Below, piece by piece: positions 9,774 through 18,666 of a stretch of DNA of 64,000 nucleotides. The translations under genes and the position numbers were made by a program. Source of the stretch: an uncultured Porphyromonadaceae bacterium (GTDB taxonomy: Bacteria; Bacteroidota; Bacteroidia; Bacteroidales; Muribaculaceae). The notes under the pieces are model-generated. The model worked only from the letters and a program-made list of their open reading frames with translations. It did not search any database and was not told where the DNA came from. The stretch covers positions 1 through 64,000 of the forward strand of contig CAMWMR010000012.1 in NCBI GenBank assembly GCA_947175425.1, written 5' to 3'. The first letter of the stretch is position 1, and every line of letters begins with the position of its first letter.

Positions 9774-11906
9774 ATGAAAAAACTTCTACGCAACACCGGC
9801 CTTATTCTTGCAATGGGCACGGCTTTCACAGTCTCGGCGCAGCAGGTGGCTCTCGACGGCTACTACCGCATCCAGAATGCCGGGAACGAGAATTATGTCC
9901 AGATTACCGGACCTTTCACAGCTGCACCCAACCAGACAATAGACGCAGCCGAAACCCAGCCCGGCTCGGTATTTTACATCAATGCCGTACAGGACAAGAA
10001 CCTCCTCGGACAGGACGCTTTCCGCATTGTACACCTCCGCTCGCAGGGCGTGGATGTAATGGGAGAACCCGGCTACACCGTGGAACAGTTCTTCGACGAC
10101 CTCATGAACTCCAACAGCAACGGCGTTGAACAAATGGCTCATGCCATTACCAAAATAGGCTTCGACCGCGGTTACATCAACGTAGGACGCGCCGCCATTG
10201 AATTCATGATTCAGTTCATGGGCGATTACCTCAACGACAACTACAAACAGGCTTCGGGCGCTCCCGACTACGACCTTTCCCTGCTTACAAAGGACTTTAT
10301 CGAGAACGTTGCCGACAACATCAACCTCAACCTCTACCTTGAGTCCTCCGACAACGGCACCGTACGCCTCTACTACGACGTGCCCGACCTGCAGGCTGTT
10401 TGCGACTGGTACCTCTACGGCACCCACGGCGACGGCATTTCCAACAAGGACGCCTTTGAAACCGGTTTTGCCGCCATGCGTTACGGCTTGGAACAGCGCG
10501 GCATAAACAGCGGCGAGTATCTTGACGAAGCCGAAATTGCCGAAATGGCACGCTGCGGTTACGTTCTTCCCGACGAATACAAGAACGAACCTGTTGAAAT
10601 TGAAGGCGCAATCCAGTACCACGTTACCTACGAACGTATTTTTGCCGACAAAGACCTGCTGTTTGCATGGCTCAAATACCACGCACTGCTGCTTCTCGAT
10701 CCCGAGCGCTGCCCCGACATCGAGCTTAAGGGCATAAAAATCCGCGAACTCGGCAAACTGCTCCGCGAACACCGTTTCACCGAACAGCTGCTTGCCTACG
10801 CTCCCCGTCTTAACCCCGGCCGCGTATACCTCATTGCAGGTCTGCTCAGCAACGGCGGTAACGAAGGAACTTCGGGCACCGACTACTCCGACAACGGCCA
10901 GTTCGGTTTTGTAAGCACCGCCGGCGCAGCCTACGTAGGCAACGCCGACAAGTGGAATATCTATCCCGCCGACTACGTTATTCTCAAAACAACACACCAA
11001 TATGTTCACGATGTGACCAACGAAGCCCTCGAAGCCAAGGACGAAAAGGACACACACGACTACTCGGCCGACATTGCAAAACGCAGCCAGGAAGAAGGAT
11101 ACTACCACAGCATTTATCTTGACTTCCCCGTTAAGTCGGACAGCAAGTTCTACACTCTCACCAACGAAATCGAGTTCGACGACTTTGGTAAAATCATGGA
11201 AAAATTCGACCCCTATCAGGATCTTTCCAGCCTTCCCGCACGTATGCGTGAAGTTAAGGAATATGCCAACCTCGAAAGCGGCGACATCCATTACTACTAC
11301 GACATCGAGGCAATTGGCAACGAGCTTCCCATGCTCACTCCCGCCATTGTTATTTCCAGCGATTCCGAAGTTGTGCTCAACGTGAACTACGCTACCGTTA
11401 CTCCCGACTTCACACTCGACATCACTCCCGTAGCGCCGAGCTTCCCCGTAACCGACGGCGAGGCTGCAATCGGTCCGCAGGCTCTTGAAGCAGCCTATGC
11501 CGCCGACGACAGCGAGGCAGTGTTCCGCGGAACTCTCCTCCCCGTTTCGCTCGACAACCTTAATGTTTACGGCTTCGACTACGACGAAAACGACCGTCCC
11601 ATCTACGGCCTTAACGTTGAAACTGCGGAACGCAACGCCCGCAAGTACTCCATTAAAACTACCGGAGCAAGCGCCAACGAGGCATTCCTTATGGCTCCCC
11701 TTGGCCACGCACTGCCCCAGACAACCAACACCAACAGCATTTACCTTGGCATTCCCCAAGGCAGCACACAGACCGGTGTTGAGAACATAGTTGTTGACAA
11801 GGTCGAAACCGAAACCGTTATATTCGACCTCTACGGCCGCCGCGTAAACAACATGCAGCCCGGCAACTTCTACATTGTTAACGGCGTAAAAACTTTTGCC
11901 CGCTAA
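9774..11906 (+). CDS. Secreted protein of unknown function, paralogue 1, with short T9SS-like tail
   Basis: 710 aa. Signal peptide at 1-22 (ends TVSAQQ). The mature protein opens 'GYYRIQNAGNENYVQITGP', a module also present in the two following genes ('GYYRVMSG', 'GYYRVLSC'), where it looks like a ricin-like or beta-trefoil opening strand. The middle, about residues 60-560, is rich in D, Y and N and matches nothing I recognise. The C-terminus 'FDLYGRRVNNMQPGNFYIVNGVKTFAR' is a short version of the T9SS sorting tail shared with the next two genes. It ends in a strong terminator. Function unknown; a surface or secreted role is inferred from both ends of the protein. Confidence 0.8.
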   Translation: MKKLLRNTGLILAMGTAFTVSAQQVALDGYYRIQNAGNENYVQITGPFTAAPNQTIDAAETQPGSVFYINAVQDKNLLGQDAFRIVHLRSQGVDVMGEPGYTVEQFFDDLMNSNSNGVEQMAHAITKIGFDRGYINVGRAAIEFMIQFMGDYLNDNYKQASGAPDYDLSLLTKDFIENVADNINLNLYLESSDNGTVRLYYDVPDLQAVCDWYLYGTHGDGISNKDAFETGFAAMRYGLEQRGINSGEYLDEAEIAEMARCGYVLPDEYKNEPVEIEGAIQYHVTYERIFADKDLLFAWLKYHALLLLDPERCPDIELKGIKIRELGKLLREHRFTEQLLAYAPRLNPGRVYLIAGLLSNGGNEGTSGTDYSDNGQFGFVSTAGAAYVGNADKWNIYPADYVILKTTHQYVHDVTNEALEAKDEKDTHDYSADIAKRSQEEGYYHSIYLDFPVKSDSKFYTLTNEIEFDDFGKIMEKFDPYQDLSSLPARMREVKEYANLESGDIHYYYDIEAIGNELPMLTPAIVISSDSEVVLNVNYATVTPDFTLDITPVAPSFPVTDGEAAIGPQALEAAYAADDSEAVFRGTLLPVSLDNLNVYGFDYDENDRPIYGLNVETAERNARKYSIKTTGASANEAFLMAPLGHALPQTTNTNSIYLGIPQGSTQTGVENIVVDKVETETVIFDLYGRRVNNMQPGNFYIVNGVKTFAR

Positions 11907-11935
11907 CATTTACACGATAAACGTTTAAACACCAA

Positions 11936-11970
11936 CGGCCCGGCTCTCGGCATCGACTGCCGGGCCGTTT
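11936..11970 (+). terminator. Intrinsic terminator between paralogues 1 and 2
   Basis: A 9-bp GC-rich stem (CGGCCCGGC at 11936-11944 with GCCGGGCCG at 11959-11967) followed by TTT. The next gene starts only 16 nt later, with no visible promoter in between. Confidence 0.75.
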
Positions 11971-11986
11971 CTCCCCCATAATCATT

Positions 11987-13876
11987 ATGAATACCATTAT
12001 AAAACTATTTTTATTTGCAATAGCACTGTTAGGTGCATTGCCGGCTTATGCAGCATATACCTATGGCGCAAATGTAAAAGCTTCGACAGGACCTACCGGC
12101 AACGGACTTGTATACGTGAGTAAAAGCACTACCAGCTCGCCCGCGTATCAAGAAGCGCCCGAAACCGTAAGCCAGTCAGAAAGAGCCAATTCCCCCACTA
12201 CTTTTACTTTTCATCTCTATGCGCAGCCCGCAGAAGGAAACACGTTCTACGGATGGAAGCGCGATGGATACATAGTAAATAACGAACTGCATTTCACAAG
12301 AAGCATACCCGGTTCACGTTCCACTGCAACAACAAATGAATATACCGGCGAATTCGGGCCGGAAGGAATGCTTAAAGTTGTTCCGACCACACTTGGCACT
12401 GTAAGCATCGACAAGCCCGACAATGTTCTCGGCGATGTTGTAACGGTTTCTACCCGTGCACAATTGAACGATTGCGAAGCGACAAATATTGGAGCGGTAA
12501 ACGTAGTCAACCGCAACTTTATTTTCCGTCATTGGAAAGATGGTGACGGTAATATTGTTTCTTACGAAAAAACTTTTTCTCTCACTGTAGAAAAAGCAAT
12601 GACCCTCACTCCGGTTTACGACAACCCGTCCACAGTTACTAAGGCCAGCGGGTATTACCGCGTTATGAGCGGTTTCAGTGCCGGGCTGCGGATTGCCGGA
12701 GAAGTCAGCATTAATTATAAAAGCGATACACAGCTGTGGGGAGACATAAATTATGTCCGCAATCCGGAAGGCATCGGTTACGGATACGACAAATCGAAAG
12801 TCAACAATATTTATAATGATCCTGCCCAGATAATTTACATGACAGGTACATTACAATCCTCCGGTGCGGCTTCTTACTCGGCAGATAAAGATGTTATGAC
12901 AAATATAGTTCTTTCGGGTCAAGGCAAGAAGACCACCGATTTTATCGATCAGACCATTAACCTTAAATGGTCCTATAATACCGGATATCATGTTATTTAC
13001 AATTCGGTAGGTGCCTTAAAATTTACGGAAGATGCTTCAAGAAACCCCGGCGGTGATATACTTTATGTTGGAGCTGCCGACGGAAGTGTACAGACAAATC
13101 TTCACTTTGAACCTATAACCGAAGAATATGCCGATATCTGGTGGTTCGGCGCGTTCCCTTCGGAACAGATGTTCTACGACGGCGGCTACTGGACATCCAT
13201 GTACACCTCGTTCCCCTACCGCTGCTATGAACCCGACGGTGTTGAAGCATATATTATAAGCGACTACACTTTCGACGGCGAAAGCAACACTGCAGTGCTC
13301 AAGCGTATTGAAAACGGCATTGTTCCTGCTTATACACCTGTTCTGCTTAAGTGCCCCAAAGTTATCGATACCACCGATTACTTTGAAAACCGTATCATGC
13401 CCGAGCCTGCAAACCGTCTTATTCCTCTTGAACCCGATGACGCAAGCATTGACAACACCGTTGCCGAGGGTAACATCCTTAAAGGCGAATTCCAGCTTAA
13501 CAAATCAATACCCGAAAAGACTTCTACTCCTGCGGAACTTGGCCACGTAATGTTCAATGCCGAAACCATGCGAATTTTCAGTGCCAACGCAAATAACGAA
13601 GTAGGATTCTACGTATTGCCCGCCAATGCCGACGGAACCGCACAGGAACTTGGAGCCAACAAGGCATATCTTGACCTGACGACAATTCCCGCCGAAGCGC
13701 GCACAAGTTCGTTCCGCATTGTAAGCGAGGACGAAGCCGCAGGTATCGACAATATTATTGTAAAACCCGCGCCTGCAGTGCGCGAGGGTATTTACGACCT
13801 CTACGGCCGGCGCGTGGAACGCATGATTCCCGGCAATATCTATATTGTGAACGGCGTTAAAACACTTGCACGATAA
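11987..13876 (+). CDS. Secreted protein of unknown function, paralogue 2, with InlB-like repeat and T9SS-like tail
   Basis: 629 aa. Signal peptide 1-22 (ends PAYAAY). Two divergent InlB B-repeat-like units are visible: 'NTFYGWKRDGYIVNN' and 'FIFRHWKDGDGNIVSYEKTF' ending 'MTLTPVYDNP' (about residues 180-210), a beta-grasp fold typical of surface proteins. The 'SGYYRVMSGFSAGLRIAG' module follows, then a conserved domain 'YDGGYWTSMYTSFPYRCYE...GVEAYI' shared closely with the next gene. The C-terminus 'IYDLYGRRVERMIPGNIYIV' is identical to that of paralogue 3. There is no promoter between the terminator at 11936-11970 and this start, so it may depend on read-through. Function unknown. Confidence 0.82.
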   Translation: MNTIIKLFLFAIALLGALPAYAAYTYGANVKASTGPTGNGLVYVSKSTTSSPAYQEAPETVSQSERANSPTTFTFHLYAQPAEGNTFYGWKRDGYIVNNELHFTRSIPGSRSTATTNEYTGEFGPEGMLKVVPTTLGTVSIDKPDNVLGDVVTVSTRAQLNDCEATNIGAVNVVNRNFIFRHWKDGDGNIVSYEKTFSLTVEKAMTLTPVYDNPSTVTKASGYYRVMSGFSAGLRIAGEVSINYKSDTQLWGDINYVRNPEGIGYGYDKSKVNNIYNDPAQIIYMTGTLQSSGAASYSADKDVMTNIVLSGQGKKTTDFIDQTINLKWSYNTGYHVIYNSVGALKFTEDASRNPGGDILYVGAADGSVQTNLHFEPITEEYADIWWFGAFPSEQMFYDGGYWTSMYTSFPYRCYEPDGVEAYIISDYTFDGESNTAVLKRIENGIVPAYTPVLLKCPKVIDTTDYFENRIMPEPANRLIPLEPDDASIDNTVAEGNILKGEFQLNKSIPEKTSTPAELGHVMFNAETMRIFSANANNEVGFYVLPANADGTAQELGANKAYLDLTTIPAEARTSSFRIVSEDEAAGIDNIIVKPAPAVREGIYDLYGRRVERMIPGNIYIVNGVKTLAR

Positions 13877-13941
13877 CGATTAACAAACAATAACTTTCTT
13901 CATGACGACCGGCGTTTCCGCGATGGAAACGCCGGTTTTTT
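13811..13941 (+). repeat. 131-bp direct repeat, copy 1 (gene 3' end plus terminator)
   Basis: It covers the last 22 codons of paralogue 2, the stop, a 32-bp spacer and the whole terminator. By my alignment it differs from the copy at 15669-15799 at only three bases, including in the untranslated part. That points to recent duplication or gene conversion. Confidence 0.9.
13909..13941 (+). terminator. Intrinsic terminator after paralogue 2
   Basis: A perfect 11-bp stem (CCGGCGTTTCC with GGAAACGCCGG), 5-nt loop GCGAT, then TTTTTT. The stem-loop is identical to the terminator after paralogue 3. Confidence 0.9.
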
Positions 13942-13968
13942 ATTTTGTTTAACTTTATTTAACTATTC

Positions 13969-14003
13969 GGGGGGGGTATTTTGGAGGCTATTCCCTAACT
14001 TTG
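13969..14003 (+). promoter_or_regulatory. Promoter of paralogue 3 with a G8 tract
   Basis: TAACTTTG at 13996-14003 is a good -7 box. Where the -33 TTTG would normally sit there is instead an uninterrupted run of eight G (13969-13976). A homopolymer at this place could change promoter strength if it slips. The predicted start is near 14010, about 60 nt before the ATG. Confidence 0.55.
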
Positions 14004-14069
14004 TGGTGTTTAAACGTTTATCTTAAAATATTCCACGATTTTTAATACCATTATCACTAACCGCAAAGA

Positions 14070-15734
14070 ATGAACATCACTAAACGTATTGTTTTATTCG
14101 GCGCTGCAATAGCTATATCGCTATGCGCGGCACCGGATGCATATTCTCAAGAAAGTCCTATAGCCATTGTTGCCACAATAAACAATGGAACTGTCACCGT
14201 AAGCCCAAAAGACAACAAAATAGGCGATGACGTAACCGTAACATTCGCTCCGCCAACATATGGAGGAAATGAATACGTTCCCGACCTTGCCCTCGATTTT
14301 GACGGCTGCTACGACTCGGAAGGCAATTTAATATCCAAGGAACAGAGCTTTACAATAAAAGCTGAGAAAGTGATGGCTTTGACAGGCTCGTTCAGCATGA
14401 CCCCGCGTGTTACAAAAGCAAGGGGCTACTATCGTGTTCTCAGTTGCTACAACGCTCCGTTACGTGTATCCGGTAATGCCACTATAAGTATTAGCACAAC
14501 AACAACAACATTAACTGCCAAATCGGTACACGCCGACATCACAAATATAAAGAACCCCTTAGGGCACTCGATTGGTCGTGACGACAGCAAGGCGCTTAAC
14601 CGCAACTTTTACGATGATCCCGCCGCTATTTTATATATGGAAGGTACTTTAAACTCAAGCAACAGCCAAACATACAAAGTAGGGAACACTGTTCTGGATA
14701 AAGTATCCATGACAGCTCAGGGAATCTCTTTATTCGATGTTATAAAATTTACCGCGATTTTTAGCACTCCAACTGTATCCTTAAGATGGGCGGCTCAATC
14801 GGGACACTACAAACTTGTAGCCTCGATTGTAACTATAAAAACCCTTTGGGACAGCAACATCAATAAACATAACGACGTTGTCAAAATAGGGAAAGATACA
14901 TCCGACGACTTTAACTCGAACTGTACCCTCCAGCCTATTGATGAAGAAAATGCCGACCGTTTTTGGTTCGGCGCCTGCCCTACGGAGAAAATGTACTACG
15001 ACGGAGGTTACTGGACATCCATGTACGCCTCGTTCCCCTTTGAATGCTATGAGCCCGACGGTGTGGAAGCATATATTATAAATGAGTTCAAAACCGACGG
15101 CGAGGAAAACCTGCTTGTGCTCTCGCGCATTGAAAACGGCATTGTACCTGCCGCTACACCCGTGTTGCTCAAATGCCGCCAATGGACCGACACATCGGAG
15201 TTCTTCGATCTTACCAAAAAGAAACCTCTCGCGCCGCAGAACCGCCTCATTCCCCTCTTTCCCGATGACGAACGCATTGACGCCACTGTTGCCGAGGGCA
15301 ACCTGCTGAGCGGAACCTACAATCTGCTCAGCGGAGTTCCCGCACCGGACTGGACCGATGTAGAGAATTATATGCCCGACAAATACGACGCCTCCAAGCA
15401 CCGCATTTTCAGCGTGAATGCCGAAGGCCGCGTAGGATTCTACAAGCAGCCGACCGGATATAAATTCTGGGTTGAGAATCCCAATGAGGTTACCGAAATG
15501 TCGCTGCGCCCCAACCGAGCCTATCTTGATTTGAGCAAGCTTCCCTCGGCTTCGCTGCAAGGTGCGCCGTTCCGCATTATCAACGAGAACGAAGCCGCCG
15601 GCATCGACAATATTATTGTAAAACCCGAAGCTCCGGTTCGCGAGGGCATTTACGACCTTTACGGACGCCGCGTGGAACGCATGATTCCCGGCAATATATA
15701 CATTGTGAACGGCGTTAAAACACTTGCACGATAA
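14070..15734 (+). CDS. Secreted protein of unknown function, paralogue 3, with T9SS-like tail
   Basis: 554 aa. Signal peptide 1-26 (ends PDAYSQES). One InlB-like unit ('LDFDGCYDSEGNLISKEQSF', ending 'MALTGSFS') precedes the 'GYYRVLSCYNAPLRVSG' module. The central domain with 'YDGGYWTSMYASFPFECYEP' and 'RIENGIVPAATPVLLKC' is clearly homologous to paralogue 2. The tail 'GIYDLYGRRVERMIPGNIYI' is identical. Compared with paralogue 2 the N-terminal region is shorter by about 70 residues, so the family varies at its N-terminus and is homogenised at its C-terminus. It has its own -7 box, unlike paralogue 2. Function unknown; cell-surface location inferred. Confidence 0.82.
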   Translation: MNITKRIVLFGAAIAISLCAAPDAYSQESPIAIVATINNGTVTVSPKDNKIGDDVTVTFAPPTYGGNEYVPDLALDFDGCYDSEGNLISKEQSFTIKAEKVMALTGSFSMTPRVTKARGYYRVLSCYNAPLRVSGNATISISTTTTTLTAKSVHADITNIKNPLGHSIGRDDSKALNRNFYDDPAAILYMEGTLNSSNSQTYKVGNTVLDKVSMTAQGISLFDVIKFTAIFSTPTVSLRWAAQSGHYKLVASIVTIKTLWDSNINKHNDVVKIGKDTSDDFNSNCTLQPIDEENADRFWFGACPTEKMYYDGGYWTSMYASFPFECYEPDGVEAYIINEFKTDGEENLLVLSRIENGIVPAATPVLLKCRQWTDTSEFFDLTKKKPLAPQNRLIPLFPDDERIDATVAEGNLLSGTYNLLSGVPAPDWTDVENYMPDKYDASKHRIFSVNAEGRVGFYKQPTGYKFWVENPNEVTEMSLRPNRAYLDLSKLPSASLQGAPFRIINENEAAGIDNIIVKPEAPVREGIYDLYGRRVERMIPGNIYIVNGVKTLAR

Positions 15735-15799
15735 CGATTAACAAACAATAACTTTCTTCATGACGCCCGGCGTTTCCGCGATGGAAACGCCGGTTTTTT
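15669..15799 (+). repeat. 131-bp direct repeat, copy 2
   Basis: Second copy of the repeat at 13811-13941. The three differences are two silent-looking changes in the AATATCTATATT/AATATATACATT stretch and one base just before the terminator stem. Confidence 0.9.
15767..15799 (+). terminator. Intrinsic terminator after paralogue 3
   Basis: The same perfect 11-bp stem, GCGAT loop and T6 run as at 13909-13941. Confidence 0.9.
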
Positions 15800-15842
15800 G
15801 TTTTTTAACAAGAGCTTGTTGGATTTAGCGACAACTATGCCG

Positions 15843-15850
15843 TAACTTTG
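15843..15850 (+). promoter_or_regulatory. -7 promoter box of the DUF4105 gene
   Basis: TAACTTTG matches the consensus; the expected -33 position has only an imperfect TTGG (15819-15822). The predicted start is near 15857, leaving a leader of about 18 nt. Confidence 0.6.
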
Positions 15851-15874
15851 TGATAAAATGACACATACGCCTTT

Positions 15875-17020
15875 ATGTACCGATATATTATAATTTTTCT
15901 GTCACTTCTGCTCAACCCGGCCTGCAAGCTTTTTGCAGCCGAACCGGAGGATTCATCGTTTGTAACAGCCCGCATGCTAATTACAAGTCCGGGCAAGGAG
16001 GTGTATCAAAGTCCCGGACATGCGGCCCTTCACATGAGCTGCCCTACCCACGGGCTGGACTATGTTTTCAGTTTTGAAACCGATATGCAAGGTGGCATGC
16101 TCGGGCAGTTTATAGGGGAGGCTCACGGAAAAATGGTTGCAAAACCTACAGACGAGTATCTTGAGCAGTTCCGCAAAGAAGGGCGCGGTGTAATAGCCTA
16201 CACGCTGAATCTTACACCGCAGCAAAAGCAGGAGCTGTGGCGGACACTGGATGAAATGCTTGTTACGGGCGAGGGACGTTTCAATATCCGCCGCAAAGAT
16301 TGCATGTCGCAGGTTCTGACGGCAATAAACCGAGCCTGCGCACCTCTTGGAGTGGGCGCAAGTACCGATTATCATTATAAAGAAGCCAATGCTGCATATC
16401 TTGAACGTTATGTTGGCGAGCGTTCCCCCTGGAGTGCTCTTATAATTGAAAACGCACTTGGAATTGATTGCGATGTAACCGACGGTTTCATTACCCGACA
16501 CGGGCCGTTAGCATTCGCGGACGACTATGCCGATATTGTTTTGGAGGGCAATGGAACATCGGTTCCGCTTGTGAGCGATGTGGAAGTGCTTTTTGAACCT
16601 GAACATGAAGATGTTCCGCAGCCTGTTACGCCGGTTGGAGCGGCCTTGCTTTTTGCCATACTGCCGCTGAGTGCCGCAGTTCTGCGCGCCCTGCGGCGTG
16701 CACGCACATTGCGCATTGTTCTTGAATGGGCAAGCATTTTACCGCTTACGCTTGCCGGCCTGTTCCTTGTATTCATAACTTATATGCCCAATCACATTGG
16801 CGGGGCGTGGAACTGGAATTTCGTGGTGCTGTGCCCGCTGTGGCCTCTGCTGTGGTACATTGCAGGCAAAAACCGTGCCACAGGCCTTGTGTGGAGCGGC
16901 ATGCTGCTGCTTTTTGCCCTTTTTGCTCCGCTGCTTACGTGCGCCACGGAAACACCGTTTGTAATAATCGCCGCCTCCATGATTCCCATGACGGTTCTGA
17001 AAAGCATTGAAAAGCTTTAA
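15875..17020 (+). CDS. DUF4105 / Lnb-like membrane protein (possible lipoprotein N-acyltransferase relative)
   Basis: 381 aa. N-terminal signal (1-22), then a periplasmic domain with the DUF4105 pattern: His49 in 'SPGHAALHM' and Cys143 in 'RRKDCMSQVLTAINR', the likely catalytic pair of a papain/NlpC-like fold. The C-terminal third has about four to five membrane helices (from about 250: 'VGAALLFAILPLSAAVLRAL', 'LPLTLAGLFLVFITYMPNHI' and others). This is the layout of Lnb, the Bacteroides enzyme reported to add the third acyl chain to lipoproteins. Whether this gene is the true Lnb or a paralogue cannot be settled here. It has its own promoter; the downstream aminotransferase also has one, so they need not be co-transcribed. 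Confidence 0.75.
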   Translation: MYRYIIIFLSLLLNPACKLFAAEPEDSSFVTARMLITSPGKEVYQSPGHAALHMSCPTHGLDYVFSFETDMQGGMLGQFIGEAHGKMVAKPTDEYLEQFRKEGRGVIAYTLNLTPQQKQELWRTLDEMLVTGEGRFNIRRKDCMSQVLTAINRACAPLGVGASTDYHYKEANAAYLERYVGERSPWSALIIENALGIDCDVTDGFITRHGPLAFADDYADIVLEGNGTSVPLVSDVEVLFEPEHEDVPQPVTPVGAALLFAILPLSAAVLRALRRARTLRIVLEWASILPLTLAGLFLVFITYMPNHIGGAWNWNFVVLCPLWPLLWYIAGKNRATGLVWSGMLLLFALFAPLLTCATETPFVIIAASMIPMTVLKSIEKL

Positions 17021-17028
17021 ATGTAAAT

Positions 17029-17059
17029 TTTGAAGTTCGTGTAAAAATATATATTTTTG
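17029..17059 (+). promoter_or_regulatory. Promoter of the aminotransferase gene
   Basis: TTTG at 17029-17032 and TATTTTTG at 17052-17059, 19 nt apart. Start predicted near 17066, about 19 nt before the ATG. Confidence 0.75.
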
Positions 17060-17084
17060 CAGAAAATATACATCATATTCCAAA

Positions 17085-18284
17085 ATGCAAAGCATATCAC
17101 CCCGCGTGCGGGCTCTTGCGGTATCGCAGACCCTCGCCATGTCGCAGAAAAGCGCCGAACTCAAGGCTCAGGGAGCCGATGTTATCAATCTGTCTGTAGG
17201 TGAGCCGGATTTCAACACTCCTCGCCATATAAAGGACGCCGCCATTAAGGCAATTGAGGACAACTTCAGCTTCTACAGCCCTGTTCCGGGCTATATGAGC
17301 CTGCGCAAAGCCATATCGGACAAACTCTCGCGCGAGAACCGCCTGAGCTTCGCTCCCGAGCAGATTGTTGTGGGCAACGGCGCCAAACATGCATTGTGCA
17401 ATGTGATAATGGCCACGGTGGCTCCCGGCGACGAAGTTATTATTCCCACGCCGGCATGGGTGAGCTACATGGAAATGGTGAAACTTGCCGAGGGAACGGT
17501 TGTTGAGATTCCCACCGGCCTCGAGAGCGATTTCAAGCTTTCGGCCGAGCAGCTTGAAAACGCAATCACCCCCCGCACACGAGCAATATTGCTTTGCTCG
17601 CCAAGCAACCCCACCGGCAGCGTTTACTCCCGCGAGGAGCTGCAGGCTATTGTGGATGTGCTTGCCCGACACGAGCAGGTGCTTGTGATTGCCGACGAAA
17701 TTTACGAACACATTATATATACCGGCGGCGACTTTGTTTCGCTGGGCTCGTTCGCCGAAATAGCCGACCGCACCGTAATTATCAACGGCGTGAGCAAGGC
17801 CTATGCCATGACGGGCTGGCGTATAGGCTACTGCGCCGCTCCGGTTGAAATTGCCAAGGCTGTGAGCAAGCTGCAGGGTCAGTATACCTCGGGAGCGTCG
17901 TCGATTGCACAGAAAGCCGCCGAAGCCGCCTATACCGGCCCGCAGGACTGTGTTGAGGAAATGCGCAAGGCATTCCAACGCCGTCGCGACCTTGTTGTTC
18001 GTCTTGCCCGCGAAATTCCCGGGCTTAAGGTGAACGAGCCTCAGGGCGCTTTCTATCTGCTGCCCGAAGTGAGCGCCTTTATCGGCCTGAGCACTCCTGC
18101 CGGCAAAAAAATAGAAAACTCGGGCGACCTTGCCATGTACCTGCTTGAAGAGGCACTTGTGGCCACAGTTGACGGCAATGCTTTTGCCGCTCCGGGTTAT
18201 ATCCGCCTGAGCTACGCCACATCCGACGAAAATCTTACCGAAGCCTTCCGTCGCATCTCGGACGCCCTGGGCAAACTGAAATAG
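17085..18284 (+). CDS. Pyridoxal-phosphate aminotransferase, class I (aspartate-type)
   Basis: 399 aa, normal for subfamily I-gamma aspartate aminotransferases, which move an amino group between aspartate (or a related amino acid) and a 2-oxo acid. The PLP-binding lysine is in 'NGVSKAYAMTGWRIGY' (Lys about 236). Other landmarks are 'NLSVGEPDFNTP' near the N-terminus, 'LCSPSNPTGSVYS' and 'VIADEIYEHIIY'. C-terminal 'GYIRLSYATSDENL' carries the substrate carboxylate-binding arginine. Cytosolic, no signal peptide. The exact substrate is not certain. No terminator is evident before the SusC leader. Confidence 0.93.
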   Translation: MQSISPRVRALAVSQTLAMSQKSAELKAQGADVINLSVGEPDFNTPRHIKDAAIKAIEDNFSFYSPVPGYMSLRKAISDKLSRENRLSFAPEQIVVGNGAKHALCNVIMATVAPGDEVIIPTPAWVSYMEMVKLAEGTVVEIPTGLESDFKLSAEQLENAITPRTRAILLCSPSNPTGSVYSREELQAIVDVLARHEQVLVIADEIYEHIIYTGGDFVSLGSFAEIADRTVIINGVSKAYAMTGWRIGYCAAPVEIAKAVSKLQGQYTSGASSIAQKAAEAAYTGPQDCVEEMRKAFQRRRDLVVRLAREIPGLKVNEPQGAFYLLPEVSAFIGLSTPAGKKIENSGDLAMYLLEEALVATVDGNAFAAPGYIRLSYATSDENLTEAFRRISDALGKLK

Positions 18285-18666
18285 AAAACCACGCTCTCCT
18301 GACTGTTAAAATTGCGGTCGCGTTAAGTTAAATATGTTAAAGTTTCGTATGTTGCTGTAAAACATATATTTTTTAAGCGGAACTTAGCGGAAAAATAACT
18401 TAATTTGCGGCTGCAAAGAACAGCAGGCCGTACTCATGGCCAAAATTCGTACGCACAAAAAACCGTACATCAATAAAATACTTCACTTATTCTCGAGCGG
18501 CAAACAATCTGTACCACAGCCGCTTAACAACATGGAAAACACAACAAGCCCCGGCATAAGCAATGCAGGCGCTCCTCGAAAGGGGGAGCTTTGTCATCGT
18601 GTTGTAACAGCGTGAAAAATATCAAAATATACATTAATATAAAGTTTAACTTAAAACACCCCTTGC
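18285..18666 (+). other. Intergenic region and putative long leader of the SusC gene
   Basis: 382 bp. TTAATTTG at 18400-18407 is a one-mismatch -7 box, giving a leader of about 250 nt. The leader holds a possible 27-codon upstream ORF (18532-18615, ATG to TGA) and a short hairpin (GCTCC/GGAGC near 18572-18591). No known riboswitch pattern is seen. Any regulatory role is inference. Confidence 0.45.

Noticed and set aside
9786-11909. 707-codon antisense frame opposite paralogue 1
   Set aside because: Its protein is a repetitive V/G/N string with no domain. It mirrors the codon bias of the real gene, whose signal peptide and tail are clear.
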